NCBI GenBank assembly: GCA_013286795.1
Contig: JABDFA010000010.1
Coordinates: forward strand, 1 to 45,072
Direction: 5' to 3'
DNA from: Candidatus Babelota bacterium
GTDB taxonomy: Bacteria; Babelota; Babeliae; Babelales; JABDEC01
Length of the DNA: 45,072 bases
Shown here in pieces: positions 1-8,082 of the stretch. Position numbers and translations under genes: made by a program. The notes beneath the pieces were generated by a model. The model saw only the letters and a list, made by a program, of their open reading frames with translations, was not told where the DNA came from and searched no databases. How positions within the stretch are numbered: the first letter of the stretch is position 1; every line of letters begins with the position of its first letter.

Positions 1-165
1 ACATCTTCTTTCATTCACATTTACGCCTGATTTTATTATTTTTTTGACCAATTCAATATCATTTTTTTTGATACCATTATAAAGCATGTCTAAAGGATAT
101 TCTTGTTGCATACAATATATTGAATTTGAAATTACAGCAAAAACTAAAATTAGAATTTTTGGCAT
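1..165 (-). CDS. Ankyrin-type exported protein, 5' part only
   Basis: The first 55 codons of a minus-strand gene that runs off the left edge. It starts MPKILILVFAVISNS, a hydrophobic signal peptide, followed by YCMQQ and then a segment NDIELVKKIIKSGVNVNE. That segment is the second half of an ankyrin repeat and closely resembles the first repeat of the protein at 5573-6202 (NDIELVKRVIRQKADVNS). It lies 13 bases downstream of the next ankyrin gene on the same strand, so the two may share a transcript. Too short for the track of long frames but supported by the signal peptide and repeat. Function beyond ankyrin-mediated binding cannot be given. Confidence 0.75.
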   Translation of the reverse strand, partial: MPKILILVFAVISNSIYCMQQEYPLDMLYNGIKKNDIELVKKIIKSGVNVNERRC

Positions 166-178
166 ATTTATTTTTAAT

Positions 179-1045
179 TTAAGCATACACAGCTCCATCC
201 GATTCTTCAGATTCATTAATTGAACACCAATAATCTGATATTATATTTGCAACATCTTTGTTTAAATTAGTTAATTCTAAAATTTTAGATGTAATTATTG
301 GCCTTTCAATCTTATCTAACATATTTCCCATTTGCTCTTGCACAGCTATATAATTTTCTAAGAATTGAACTATGTCTTGTCTATTATACTCTTTGGCTAT
401 ATCAAGTGCGGTTTCTCCGTCCTGATTTTTAATATTTAGATTAGTTTTATTATAAACTAATAGCTTAATTATATCGAAATTGTCTCGTAGCAATAGGATA
501 GCAAATATGAGAGGAGTTCTACCATAATAATAATCTTGAATATTCGGATTTGCTCCTTTTTCTAAAAGTTTTTTTACTATATTTGTATGATTACTATCTA
601 CTGCATACATTAAAGTACTTGTTTTAGCATTATTATTAACATTAACTCCTTTTTGTATTAATAGTAGAGCAATATCAAAAACTCCACCTCCCAATGCAGC
701 ATCAATCATTGAAAGACCTTTATGTTTTGCATTAATATCAGCTCCTTGGGATATAAGAAACATGGCTAATTCAGATTTACTAGAATATAAAATATCCCAC
801 AATGAAGTTGCTCCATTATCACATCGACAGTTAATATCAGCGCCATCTTTTAATGCTTGTTGTGCTTCTTCAATTGTATTGGCATTGAGCAATTTAAGAT
901 TTAGCTCTTTTTGTTTATTTAAAACTCGTTCTGCTTTAGTTTCTAAAATCTCTTTAAAATCCCTAAGTTCAATATCTTCTGGGTTCATAGAATTTAAAGT
1001 CACAGCAACTTGAGATATTATTAGAGTTAAAATTATTTTTTTCAT
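179..1045 (-). CDS. Exported ankyrin-repeat protein
   Basis: A 288-residue protein with a signal peptide (residues 1-19, ending NSM). About five or six ankyrin repeats follow from residue 50 to 230, with typical cores such as GADINAKHKG, GVNVNNN and GANPNIQDYYYGRTPL. The C-terminus has a short segment LNKDVANIISDYW that recurs in the other ankyrin proteins here. Ankyrin repeats bind proteins; in intracellular bacteria such proteins are often effectors. A GGAAG ribosome site precedes the ATG. It is the third gene of a same-strand run starting at 2803 and is separated from its upstream neighbour by only 13 bases. Export is inferred from the signal peptide and the host target is unknown. Confidence 0.85.
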   Translation of the reverse strand: MKKIILTLIISQVAVTLNSMNPEDIELRDFKEILETKAERVLNKQKELNLKLLNANTIEEAQQALKDGADINCRCDNGATSLWDILYSSKSELAMFLISQGADINAKHKGLSMIDAALGGGVFDIALLLIQKGVNVNNNAKTSTLMYAVDSNHTNIVKKLLEKGANPNIQDYYYGRTPLIFAILLLRDNFDIIKLLVYNKTNLNIKNQDGETALDIAKEYNRQDIVQFLENYIAVQEQMGNMLDKIERPIITSKILELTNLNKDVANIISDYWCSINESEESDGAVYA

Positions 1046-1058
1046 TTTATAGCTTCCA

Positions 1059-1880
1059 TTAATTACAATAATCTAAAACTATATCTACAAGCTCTTTATG
1101 CAAAGACGTATTATGCAATAATTCTTTTTTTATAATTATTTTTTTTGTTTTATTTAAAATATTGTTTACTGCTTTTTTTGCCTGAGAATATCCTTCTAAA
1201 AATTTTACAATTTCTATATGATTACTCAAAGCTCTTTCACAATCTCGATTTCTAAATTCAGCGCCATTAAACACAAGAAATTTAACTATCTCTAAATTAC
1301 CATCTTCTATATTATTCAATAATGCGGTTCTTTTTAAATTATTGCTTGCATTAATATTGGCCCCTGCTTTTAATAATAATTCTGCTACTTTTATACATTT
1401 TAATTGTTCTTCTAAAGTAAAGGTAGAATATGAACTAGAAGAACTAGTTGCTTTAAAGCAATGCATAAATGCTGTATCACCATAATTATTTACTCGTTCC
1501 AAATCTGGTTGATATTTTAACAATAATTTAATAAGTTCGACATTCTTGCTTCTAGTTGCATGCATAAGACAAGTATAACGACAAAATGTTTTTTCTTGAT
1601 AATTTATATCAGCTCCATTTTTTAAAAGATCTTCTACATTCTGTAAATTTCCCAAGCTGCACTGAATTTCAAGTTCTTGGTTTTTTAAGTCTTGAAAAAA
1701 GTTTGCTTTTGCTCTCTCAAAATCTTCCTGCGTTTTAGGCTTAATCTCCTGAATATATTTTATTAAATTCATTGCAACCTTTATATCTTCCTCATTTTCT
1801 ACCTTTAAAGGTATGCAAAACTGCATTGAATCTATATTAAAGGAAAAAAGAAATAATAGACTAAAAATATACTTTTTCAT
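1059..1880 (-). CDS. Exported ankyrin-repeat protein, tandem paralogue of the next gene
   Basis: 273 residues starting MKKYIFSLLFLFSF. An in-frame ATG four codons earlier overlaps the GGAGG ribosome site (1886-1890), so the start at 1880 is preferred. The signal peptide ends DSM. Ankyrin repeats occupy roughly residues 75-235 (GADINYQEK, GANINASNN). The C-terminus, with a KKIIIKKELL segment and a final KELVDIVLDYCN, is almost identical to that of the gene at 1892-2803, so the pair is a tandem duplication. The final segment resembles the F-box-like end of PRANC domains known from poxvirus and Wolbachia ankyrin proteins. The gap to the upstream gene is 11 bases, consistent with an operon. Confidence 0.85.
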   Translation of the reverse strand: MKKYIFSLLFLFSFNIDSMQFCIPLKVENEEDIKVAMNLIKYIQEIKPKTQEDFERAKANFFQDLKNQELEIQCSLGNLQNVEDLLKNGADINYQEKTFCRYTCLMHATRSKNVELIKLLLKYQPDLERVNNYGDTAFMHCFKATSSSSSYSTFTLEEQLKCIKVAELLLKAGANINASNNLKRTALLNNIEDGNLEIVKFLVFNGAEFRNRDCERALSNHIEIVKFLEGYSQAKKAVNNILNKTKKIIIKKELLHNTSLHKELVDIVLDYCN

Positions 1881-1891
1881 AAGAACCTCCA

Positions 1892-2803
1892 TTAATCACA
1901 ATAATCTAAAACTATATCCGCAAGCTCTTTAAGCAAAGGTGTATTACTTAATAATTCTTTTTTTATAATTATTTTTTTTGTTTTATTTAAAATATTTTCT
2001 ACAACAGATTTTACCTGAGAATAGCTTTCTAAAAACTTTACAATATGTTTTGTGCGATCACCTTCACTTTTAGCTTTATCCAAAGCTGTTTCACCATATC
2101 TATTTCTAAGTTCAATAGAAGCCCCATTAAACACAAGAAATTTAACTATTTCTAAGTTTCCAAGATAAGCATGCTGTATTAAAGGGGTATAATAATCTCC
2201 ATCTCTTGCATTAATATCAGCACCAGCTTCTAATAATAATTTAGCTGCGCGTATACATTTTTCCAGCTCTTCTTTTGGATATGGTTCAACCACATAATTT
2301 AAACTTTTCATAAAAGCAGTACGGCCATAGATTTTATCCTCAAGCTCCAAATTTGGCTTGTATTTTAATAATAAACCAATAAGTTCAATATTTTTATGTT
2401 CGGCAGCATGCATAAGACAAGTATAACCCGTATAATGACCCTTTTCTTGTTCTTGATAATTTATATCTGCTCCTCCATCAAGAAGCTTTTTTACATCTTG
2501 AACATTTCCTAAAAAACAATTAGTGAAAAGCATTTTATTATTTAGATTTTTGATAAAATCTAAGCCATTTGGGTTCTTTCCAATACTCTTATACAATTCA
2601 GGAGTTTTCTCTTGCAACTCTGCTAAAAATTGAGTTAAAATTTCAGCCATTGCGTCAGTATTTTCTTTAATTTCTTCTTCGGTTTCAGATTCCGAATCAG
2701 AAACATGTTCTGTATCTGTTGATTCTAACTTTCTCTTTTTATTTTCCATTGAAAAAATAGAAAATGATGAAATTAGTAATAAGCTTAAAATATGTTTTTT
2801 CAT
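1892..2803 (-). CDS. Exported ankyrin-repeat protein with acidic linker
   Basis: 303 residues. A signal peptide (MKKHILSLLLISSFSIFSM) is followed by a Lys/Arg patch and a Ser/Glu/Asp-rich low-complexity linker (about residues 22-50), then ankyrin repeats from about 95 to 255 (GADINYQEQ, GADINARDGD, NRYGETALDKA). It ends with the same KELADIVLDYCD tail as its downstream tandem paralogue, whose repeats it matches in order. The linker after the signal peptide is absent from the paralogue, so the two have diverged mainly at the N-terminus. An AGGGGA ribosome site lies nine bases before the ATG. A secreted host-binding protein is the likely role, but the partner is unknown. Confidence 0.85.
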   Translation of the reverse strand: MKKHILSLLLISSFSIFSMENKKRKLESTDTEHVSDSESETEEEIKENTDAMAEILTQFLAELQEKTPELYKSIGKNPNGLDFIKNLNNKMLFTNCFLGNVQDVKKLLDGGADINYQEQEKGHYTGYTCLMHAAEHKNIELIGLLLKYKPNLELEDKIYGRTAFMKSLNYVVEPYPKEELEKCIRAAKLLLEAGADINARDGDYYTPLIQHAYLGNLEIVKFLVFNGASIELRNRYGETALDKAKSEGDRTKHIVKFLESYSQVKSVVENILNKTKKIIIKKELLSNTPLLKELADIVLDYCD

Positions 2804-2843
2804 ATTATTATTTCCCCTATTAGATTTTTATTTTAATGTAATA

Positions 2844-4571
2844 CTACAACTTAGATTTGATACATTTTAACATTTTTTCAGTAATAGATCTTTCTTTTTG
2901 TTTTTTCAGTTTTTCTTCTTCTAATTCTTTTTTAAGTGCTTCTTCTAAAAATCCTATTACTTTGTTGAGCTTACGTTTTTTAGCTAATTCTAAAACATTA
3001 GATTTGTTTTCATCTAAAACATTAATTTTAGCCCCTGCTTGTATTAACAATTTTACCAAATCAATATCATTCTGCAGGACTGCATAATGTAAAGCTGTCC
3101 AGCCCTTAATCCATCCTTTAATATTTTTCATATTAACTTTTGCACCATTGTTAATTAATAATCTTGAAAATTCCAAGTTACCATGCTGACAAGAAAACAT
3201 TAAAGGAGAGTCACCGTTTTTATTGATAGAATTTACATTTAAGCCTTTATTTATTAGAAATTCACCAAGCTCTACAGATTTTAAACTATTAAGAGCTGCA
3301 GCAAAATGCAATAAGGTTACCTTTTCTTGGGTAACAGTATTAATATTTAAACCTTTATCTATTAAATTTCTAATAAAAGTTAATGTTTTATTTGTATTTT
3401 CAATAGTCTCCGGTATTAAAATATAAGATTTTACAATATCATCTAAATTAATTGATCTAATATCAAAATCTTGATTACTGATTTTTTCTTTTAATTTTTG
3501 TATTTCACTACTACATAATTTAATGCCTTCTGATTCATTGGCATATCTAAAAATTTTTATTCCACTATCAGGATTCATAAAATATTTCGGTTGAAGTAAA
3601 ATTCTAACTTGCTCTTTATCAATGTCATATAATGAATATTGATCTACACCTACAGGCCATTTTACATAACGAGCTCGTAATTTATTAAGAATGCATGATT
3701 GACAATCATTATTTTTATTATCACAAATACATGCACACTTATGCACACCATAAATTTCTGAAAAATAAATTAATTTATATAATTTTGCAGGTATAAAGAT
3801 TTGTAGTAAATTTCCGGATTTTACAGTAACTTCAAATAAATGGAATAAGAATTTCAACTTAGATCTTATAATACAAAATTGTGCCAATCTATTTTCTTTA
3901 ATAAATAGTTCTGCTATCTGCTTCATTATATTAACTTGTCGAATACTTCTAGATTGTACAAAATAAGCAAAGGACGATTCACCAGGTTGTATGCTATTAC
4001 CAAAAAAACAAAAATTAGCAGGCAACAACGTATCTCGTATTTCATTTATATTATCAGAAGCACCATGCTTAGCAAAAAATTCTTTTAAATAAATGTTAAT
4101 ATTGTCATAATTATTTATCTGTTCACCATATTCAGAATCTAGCTGCCTAATAAATACAAAATCTTTTAACTTCTTATTATCTTTGATTTCATAAAAAATT
4201 TCTTTTAAATCCTGTAATATTCTATGCTGAAGCTGTTGTCCATGATAAAAAACTAAATAACCTTTTGAACAATATTCTATTTCTTTTTTTATAACTTCAA
4301 TTGAAACATTAAAGAAATAGGTAAGATCTTCTGCTTTAGAACACTTTAAATATTTAAGTAAAACTTCTACTAAAACTTCAGATCCTTCACGAAAAATATA
4401 AGCAAGTGTGGGCGATGGTGTTTTTAAATACCCATCTTCATTAATATAGTTAGCAAATTCTTCCCTTAATTTTGGAATAAAATTTTCAGGGCTAACTTGC
4501 TGTTGAACCATGCTATAAACAAAAGATGATATAAAAAACAAAAATAGATACAAAAATTTAATAATCTGCAT
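2844..4571 (-). CDS. Large exported protein with C-terminal ankyrin repeats
   Basis: 575 residues with a signal peptide (MQIIKFLYLFLFFISSFVYSM). Residues 30-390 form a long, mostly helical region I do not recognise. It includes a cysteine cluster near 285-297 (CACICDNKNNDCQSC), spaced CXCX2CX6CX2C, which could bind zinc. Four or five ankyrin repeats follow (about 395-530: KGLNINTVTQ, NGAKVNMKN, AGAKINVLDE), and the end is a Lys/Glu-rich coiled-coil-like stretch. It is the longest ankyrin protein in the window and the first gene of the minus-strand run ending at the left edge. An AGGGGA site precedes the ATG. The large N-terminal part may carry an enzymatic activity that cannot be named from motifs. 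Confidence 0.85.
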   Translation of the reverse strand: MQIIKFLYLFLFFISSFVYSMVQQQVSPENFIPKLREEFANYINEDGYLKTPSPTLAYIFREGSEVLVEVLLKYLKCSKAEDLTYFFNVSIEVIKKEIEYCSKGYLVFYHGQQLQHRILQDLKEIFYEIKDNKKLKDFVFIRQLDSEYGEQINNYDNINIYLKEFFAKHGASDNINEIRDTLLPANFCFFGNSIQPGESSFAYFVQSRSIRQVNIMKQIAELFIKENRLAQFCIIRSKLKFLFHLFEVTVKSGNLLQIFIPAKLYKLIYFSEIYGVHKCACICDNKNNDCQSCILNKLRARYVKWPVGVDQYSLYDIDKEQVRILLQPKYFMNPDSGIKIFRYANESEGIKLCSSEIQKLKEKISNQDFDIRSINLDDIVKSYILIPETIENTNKTLTFIRNLIDKGLNINTVTQEKVTLLHFAAALNSLKSVELGEFLINKGLNVNSINKNGDSPLMFSCQHGNLEFSRLLINNGAKVNMKNIKGWIKGWTALHYAVLQNDIDLVKLLIQAGAKINVLDENKSNVLELAKKRKLNKVIGFLEEALKKELEEEKLKKQKERSITEKMLKCIKSKL

Positions 4572-4748
4572 AAAATTATTCCCCTAAAATAATTGAATTG
4601 AATATATATTATAATCTCACATATTTTTCAAATTGTCAAATTATGGTTTTTCGTAAAATAACCTGATTTTATTAAAATAGACTTAAAAAAACTTAGAATT
4701 TCTGGCCTAATTCTTTTTAAGCTTATATATGCTAAACCTGTACAAAAT

Positions 4749-4777
4749 TTTACAAAAAACTTAAAAAACTCTATAAT
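4749..4777 (+). promoter_or_regulatory. Putative sigma-70 promoter for the cyclodipeptide synthase gene
   Basis: TTTACA (4749-4754) and TATAAT (4772-4777) are separated by 17 bases, and the distance to the ATG at 4827 gives a leader of about 40 bases ending in the ribosome site AGGGGAAATA. In such AT-rich DNA a chance match is possible. Confidence 0.4.
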
Positions 4778-4826
4778 AATACATATTTGTAATGTTTTAT
4801 AAGAAATCAGTTCCATAGGGGAAATA

Positions 4827-5510
4827 ATGATAGTTAAAGAAAACTTGCAGGAAATCTGTTTTCAAACAGGTTATAAAATTTTAAAAGACAAAGGGACAGC
4901 CCTAGTAGGAATGAGCCCAGGAAATGGTTATTTCAAAAAAGAAGCTATCCATGAGCTTATTGATTTTGCTTCAAATTTGTTTTCTAGAACAATAATATTT
5001 ATACCAGATAGACCAGCAGAACATAATTATAAAGCTATTGGAGAATCACATCAAAAAGCTGAAAGGCTTGCTCGTTTGAAAGGAAATACTCTAAGGAATC
5101 ATACTAATAATAGTATTCAAAATATATTGAGCAATCAGCCTAATAAAAATATAAAACTTCTAGATTGGAAACAAGACATTGAATGCAACAATAGCTACAT
5201 TCAGCAATTTGAAATCTTATATGAATTATATAAGAACAATAACCTGTTTTACCAAGACACTCGAGATACTTCTTTGCAAGTAATTAAGTCTGGTATAAAG
5301 GAAAATATAGACATAGAAAAAGCATTAGATGAAGCTGTTCTTTTTTTAATAAAAGAGCTCGCTTTTCTGTTAGTAAGTCCAGATCTCTTTCAAGTAGAAT
5401 CTTTTACATACATATATCATAAAAATTGGCCTGTTTTTGAAAATCTTATAGCCGGAAAATATGATGGTATAGTAAGAAAAAATATAGGATACGTTATTGT
5501 TATTAAATAA
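4827..5510 (+). CDS. Cyclodipeptide synthase (CDPS), NYH-type
   Basis: CDPSs take two aminoacyl-tRNAs and make a cyclic dipeptide in the cytosol. The 227-residue length fits the family. The signature ALVGMSPGNGYF (residues 25-36) matches the AlbC motif around catalytic Ser37 and Asn40, giving Ser30 and Asn33. A basic helix follows (about 77-92), as used for tRNA binding. Glu177 aligns with AlbC Glu182, and Tyr197-His198 with Tyr202 and the next residue. The residue at AlbC Tyr178 appears to be Phe173. I aligned these from memory, but the spacing is gap-free from 173 to 198. No signal peptide is present, unlike most neighbours. No oxidase, P450 or methyltransferase gene adjoins it, so the unmodified dipeptide may be the product. 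It stands alone between two minus-strand ankyrin genes with its own promoter and terminator. Confidence 0.87.
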   Translation: MIVKENLQEICFQTGYKILKDKGTALVGMSPGNGYFKKEAIHELIDFASNLFSRTIIFIPDRPAEHNYKAIGESHQKAERLARLKGNTLRNHTNNSIQNILSNQPNKNIKLLDWKQDIECNNSYIQQFEILYELYKNNNLFYQDTRDTSLQVIKSGIKENIDIEKALDEAVLFLIKELAFLLVSPDLFQVESFTYIYHKNWPVFENLIAGKYDGIVRKNIGYVIVIK

Positions 5511-5541
5511 TTATTATTTAATTATTTAATAATTGTTTTTT
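5509..5541 (+). terminator. Putative intrinsic terminator after the CDPS gene
   Basis: AATTATTA (5509-5516) and TAATAATT (5527-5534) form an 8-bp all-AT stem with a 10-base loop, followed by GTTTTTT. It overlaps the CDPS stop codon. The stem is weak because it lacks G and C. Confidence 0.4.
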
Positions 5542-5572
5542 GATTCACTTAAAATTAAGTTTAAAATGTTTA

Positions 5573-6202
5573 CTATTCCATGCATATGTAATCAAAAACA
5601 ATCAAGGTAAGGACATTGTGTAAATGTTTATTAACTTGTTCTGTAATTAATTCTTTATATTCTTGTAATAGTCTTTTGAATGATACTCGAGATAAATTTT
5701 TCTTAGCTACAGATAATGGATTTTTTCCTAAATAATCTTCAATCATAAAATCGGCACCATTATTAAGCAATTTTAAAATAACTGTTAAATGAATATTATT
5801 ATAGAAAGCAAAATGCAAAGGGGTTCTTCCATATCTATCTTGAAAATTTGGATTAGCTCCAAACCTTAAGAAATTTTCAATTACATTTTCAGTATCAGTA
5901 TAAGTTCTATTTATAGCTCTACTTAGAGGTATGTTTAAATGAGCATCAGATATATTTGGATCAGCTTTAGCTTTTAATAAAACAAGAATAATATCTGAAT
6001 GATCCATAAAGCACGCAACGTGCAAGGGTTTTTCACCTGTTTTTAAAGAATTAACATCTGCTTTTTGTCTTATTACTCTTTTTACCAATTCAATGTCATT
6101 ATTTTCAACTCCTTTAAAAAGCTGATCTGAAGGTTGTTTGTGTTGCATAGAGTAAACAAATTGAGACATTAAGAGACAAAATAAAACTAGTTTTATTTTC
6201 AT
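5573..6202 (-). CDS. Exported ankyrin-repeat protein
   Basis: 209 residues from the ATG at 6202 (MKIKLVLFCLLMSQFVYSM, a clear signal peptide). A longer frame begins at 6271 but would bury the signal peptide 23 residues deep, so the later start is preferred; its ribosome site is weak. Four ankyrin repeats follow: NDIELVKRVIRQKADVNS, a unit ending KADPNISDAHLN, GANPNFQDRYGRTPLHFA, and NGADFMIEDYLG. The end HNVLTLIVFDYICME is another copy of the recurrent C-terminal tail. Convergent with the CDPS gene. It is the closest relative in the window of the partial gene at the left edge. Confidence 0.82.
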   Translation of the reverse strand: MKIKLVLFCLLMSQFVYSMQHKQPSDQLFKGVENNDIELVKRVIRQKADVNSLKTGEKPLHVACFMDHSDIILVLLKAKADPNISDAHLNIPLSRAINRTYTDTENVIENFLRFGANPNFQDRYGRTPLHFAFYNNIHLTVILKLLNNGADFMIEDYLGKNPLSVAKKNLSRVSFKRLLQEYKELITEQVNKHLHNVLTLIVFDYICME

Positions 6203-6274
6203 GTCATTTTTTATCACAAGAAATTCCATTAATTTCAATCTGAAACGGAAACATAATTTTTGACTTTGCACCCT

Positions 6275-6302
6275 TTGACATAATTATTAGCCTAATTATA
6301 AT
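6275..6302 (+). promoter_or_regulatory. Sigma-70 promoter for the 6356 membrane-protein cluster
   Basis: TTGACA (6275-6280) and TATAAT (6297-6302) are both perfect consensus hexamers, separated by 16 bases. They lie 54 bases before the ATG at 6356. This is the best promoter match seen in the window and would drive the three plus-strand genes to 7994. Confidence 0.6.
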
Positions 6303-6355
6303 TAAAAATATATTGATTTGTAACCTATTATTTTACTAACCAGGGGGATATCTTT

Positions 6356-6685
6356 ATGAAAAAGTCTATAATATTTGCATTTATATTGCTTTGTACAATT
6401 TTAACGGCCTCTAAAACTGAAGCTATTAATTATAAAAAGGCAGCTTATGGAATTGGAGCTACTATTAGTGGAGTTGGAATGTTGGGTTCTTTATTACTTA
6501 CCGAAGCTGCAATAGGACTCGTAGCTGTAATCAATGTTGAATTATTTGCATTTAAATCACTTAAGACTTTTCTAGATAATCCTGATGTTGGTTCTGTTCT
6601 CATAAAAGGCAGCACCTCAACTTTAGGCTTTTATGTATTAACCAAAATCTTATATGACAAATATGAACAAGAATCTAAGAAATAA
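6356..6685 (+). CDS. Small membrane or exported protein, paralogue of 7677-7994
   Basis: 109 residues: a signal peptide (MKKSIIFAFILLCTILTAS), the segment KTEAINYKKAAYGIG, a Gly-rich hydrophobic stretch (about 33-65), and a second hydrophobic segment containing TSTLGFYVLTKILYDKYEQ before a lysine end. The protein at 7677-7994 shares the start, the AINYKKAAYG segment, the STLG motif and the ESKK ending, so the two are clear paralogues. The ribosome site is AGGGGGA. No known family is recognised. The pair flanks a larger multi-pass protein, which suggests a three-protein membrane unit. Confidence 0.75.
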   Translation: MKKSIIFAFILLCTILTASKTEAINYKKAAYGIGATISGVGMLGSLLLTEAAIGLVAVINVELFAFKSLKTFLDNPDVGSVLIKGSTSTLGFYVLTKILYDKYEQESKK

Positions 6686-6704
6686 TTAAGATTTAGGAAA
6701 TATT

Positions 6705-7610
6705 ATGTTAAAAACATTTATTAAAATAAGTTTAATTTTAATTTCAACAAGTTTTATTAGAGCATCAGAGCGCGGAGTAGAATTAATTTCTTTGGAAAAA
6801 GATAATATAAAATCTCAGGCAAAAGAGCTCATAATCAAGTATCCAAAAATATTAGAAAAGTATCCTGAACTTGCAAAAAAAGCTTTTGGTACAGATGATA
6901 TTAATGAACTTAAGAAACAAGGGTTCATACCTAATGCATTTAAACAACTACTAACAGAAAGTAAAGAAGTTAGCACTATTATAATTGGAAGTATCTTAGC
7001 AGCTATTACATATGGCATAATTAATGATCAAATCACAGCACGTATATGCCTAGAATATTTTTCAAAGGGATTTCATAAAGATATGATGATGAGCTGGCGT
7101 GATCCTATTTTCAAAAAATTGCGCAATATCTTAATGAATTCTTCTTCTCCAACAACTTATGCCTTTATATGGGGAACTATTGCAACTTGGTGGGTGGGTG
7201 CCATTGGTGGTATACCACTGGCTATCATTGCTAGATTAGGATCACCTTGGGTGCCAGGTGTTGATAGTAAAGAGTTAGTAAAGCCACTTAAAATCGCTCT
7301 GCCAAGTATTGCTGCTGGAACATTTTTAACAGGCTTATATACATATTTAAAATATAAAAATAACACTTCTTTAATAAATAATTATCGAAATATGTACTAT
7401 ATGGCTATGTCAGGTGTTTCTGAATCAAACTTGTTAGGATTTATTGTAGATAGCAATATTCATTTTGCTGCTTATGCAGGCGGTGGATTAGCTGGATTGG
7501 CTTTAATAGGATATACAGCTTATAAAAGATTTAATAAATCTAAAGAGCTTGAACAACAAGCACAAAAATTATTAGATATTGAACTGAAACACCCTTTTGA
7601 CAATAAATAA
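6705..7610 (+). CDS. Multi-pass membrane protein with signal peptide
   Basis: 301 residues with an N-terminal signal peptide (MLKTFIKISLILISTSFIRA). A soluble segment follows (25-85) containing a Tyr-Pro repeat (IIKYPKILEKYPELAKKAF), then about four hydrophobic segments near 92-108, 150-180, 193-212 and 250-272. The last includes the Gly-rich stretch AYAGGGLAGLALIGYTAY. It starts 19 bases after the small paralogue at 6356-6685 and precedes the other at 7677, so the three are probably one transcript. No family is recognised. The glycine-rich membrane segments might indicate a pore or a membrane-inserting factor, which is inference. Confidence 0.75.
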   Translation: MLKTFIKISLILISTSFIRASERGVELISLEKDNIKSQAKELIIKYPKILEKYPELAKKAFGTDDINELKKQGFIPNAFKQLLTESKEVSTIIIGSILAAITYGIINDQITARICLEYFSKGFHKDMMMSWRDPIFKKLRNILMNSSSPTTYAFIWGTIATWWVGAIGGIPLAIIARLGSPWVPGVDSKELVKPLKIALPSIAAGTFLTGLYTYLKYKNNTSLINNYRNMYYMAMSGVSESNLLGFIVDSNIHFAAYAGGGLAGLALIGYTAYKRFNKSKELEQQAQKLLDIELKHPFDNK

Positions 7611-7676
7611 TCAGCGAACTACAATTAAGATCATGGTTAAATGTTCAATTTTTAATACTTTACAGGGGAAAACATT

Positions 7677-7994
7677 ATGAAAAGGTCTCTAATACTTATA
7701 TCTATATTCAGTTGTGCGATTTTAACAGCTCCTAAAACTGAAGCTATTAATTATAAAAAAGCAGCTTATGGAACTGGTGTTGCACTTGGTACAGTTGCAA
7801 CTCTGGGTTCCTTGCTATTCACCTCAACCTTATTTACAGTAGATTTACTTGGGGGTGCTATTGGAAATTTGTTCAATAATAATCCAACGAAATTATTTAG
7901 CAATGCAACTATAGCAGGTGGAGCATCAACTTTAGGTTGTTTATTATTAACTAAAATCTTCTATGACAAATATAAACAAGAATCTAAGAAATAA
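7677..7994 (+). CDS. Small membrane or exported protein, paralogue of 6356-6685
   Basis: 105 residues. It matches the 6356-6685 protein at both ends (signal peptide MKRSLILISIFSCAILTAP, then KTEAINYKKAAYG; C-terminal STLGCLLLTKIFYDKYKQE) and differs in the central hydrophobic stretch, where residues 50-70 are more Asn-rich. Its own AGGGGA ribosome site precedes the ATG. Conserved ends with a variable middle suggest selection on the termini. Function unknown. Confidence 0.75.
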   Translation: MKRSLILISIFSCAILTAPKTEAINYKKAAYGTGVALGTVATLGSLLFTSTLFTVDLLGGAIGNLFNNNPTKLFSNATIAGGASTLGCLLLTKIFYDKYKQESKK

Positions 7995-8013
7995 TTAAAA
8001 CATTGAATTATGT

Positions 8014-8082
8014 AGGGGTATTTATATAAATTTTAATTTTTTAATCTTTACTACTTTATTTTCGCTTTCATCTATTCAAGCA
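8014..8082 (+). other. In-frame signal-peptide code upstream of 8083 without a normal start codon
   Basis: An AGGGG ribosome site at 8014-8018 is followed, in frame with the gene at 8083, by codons for INFNFLIFTTLFSLSSIQA from 8026. This is a typical signal peptide joined to the Met at 8083. The expected start codon position reads ATA (8026-8028), and no ATG, GTG or TTG occurs in frame between the ribosome site and 8083. Either a non-standard ATA/ATT start is used or the start codon has mutated. Confidence 0.55.

Noticed and set aside
4628-4816. A 62-codon minus-strand frame between the ankyrin and CDPS genes
   Set aside because: No ribosome site or motif; it overlaps the putative CDPS promoter and has the composition of non-coding AT-rich DNA.
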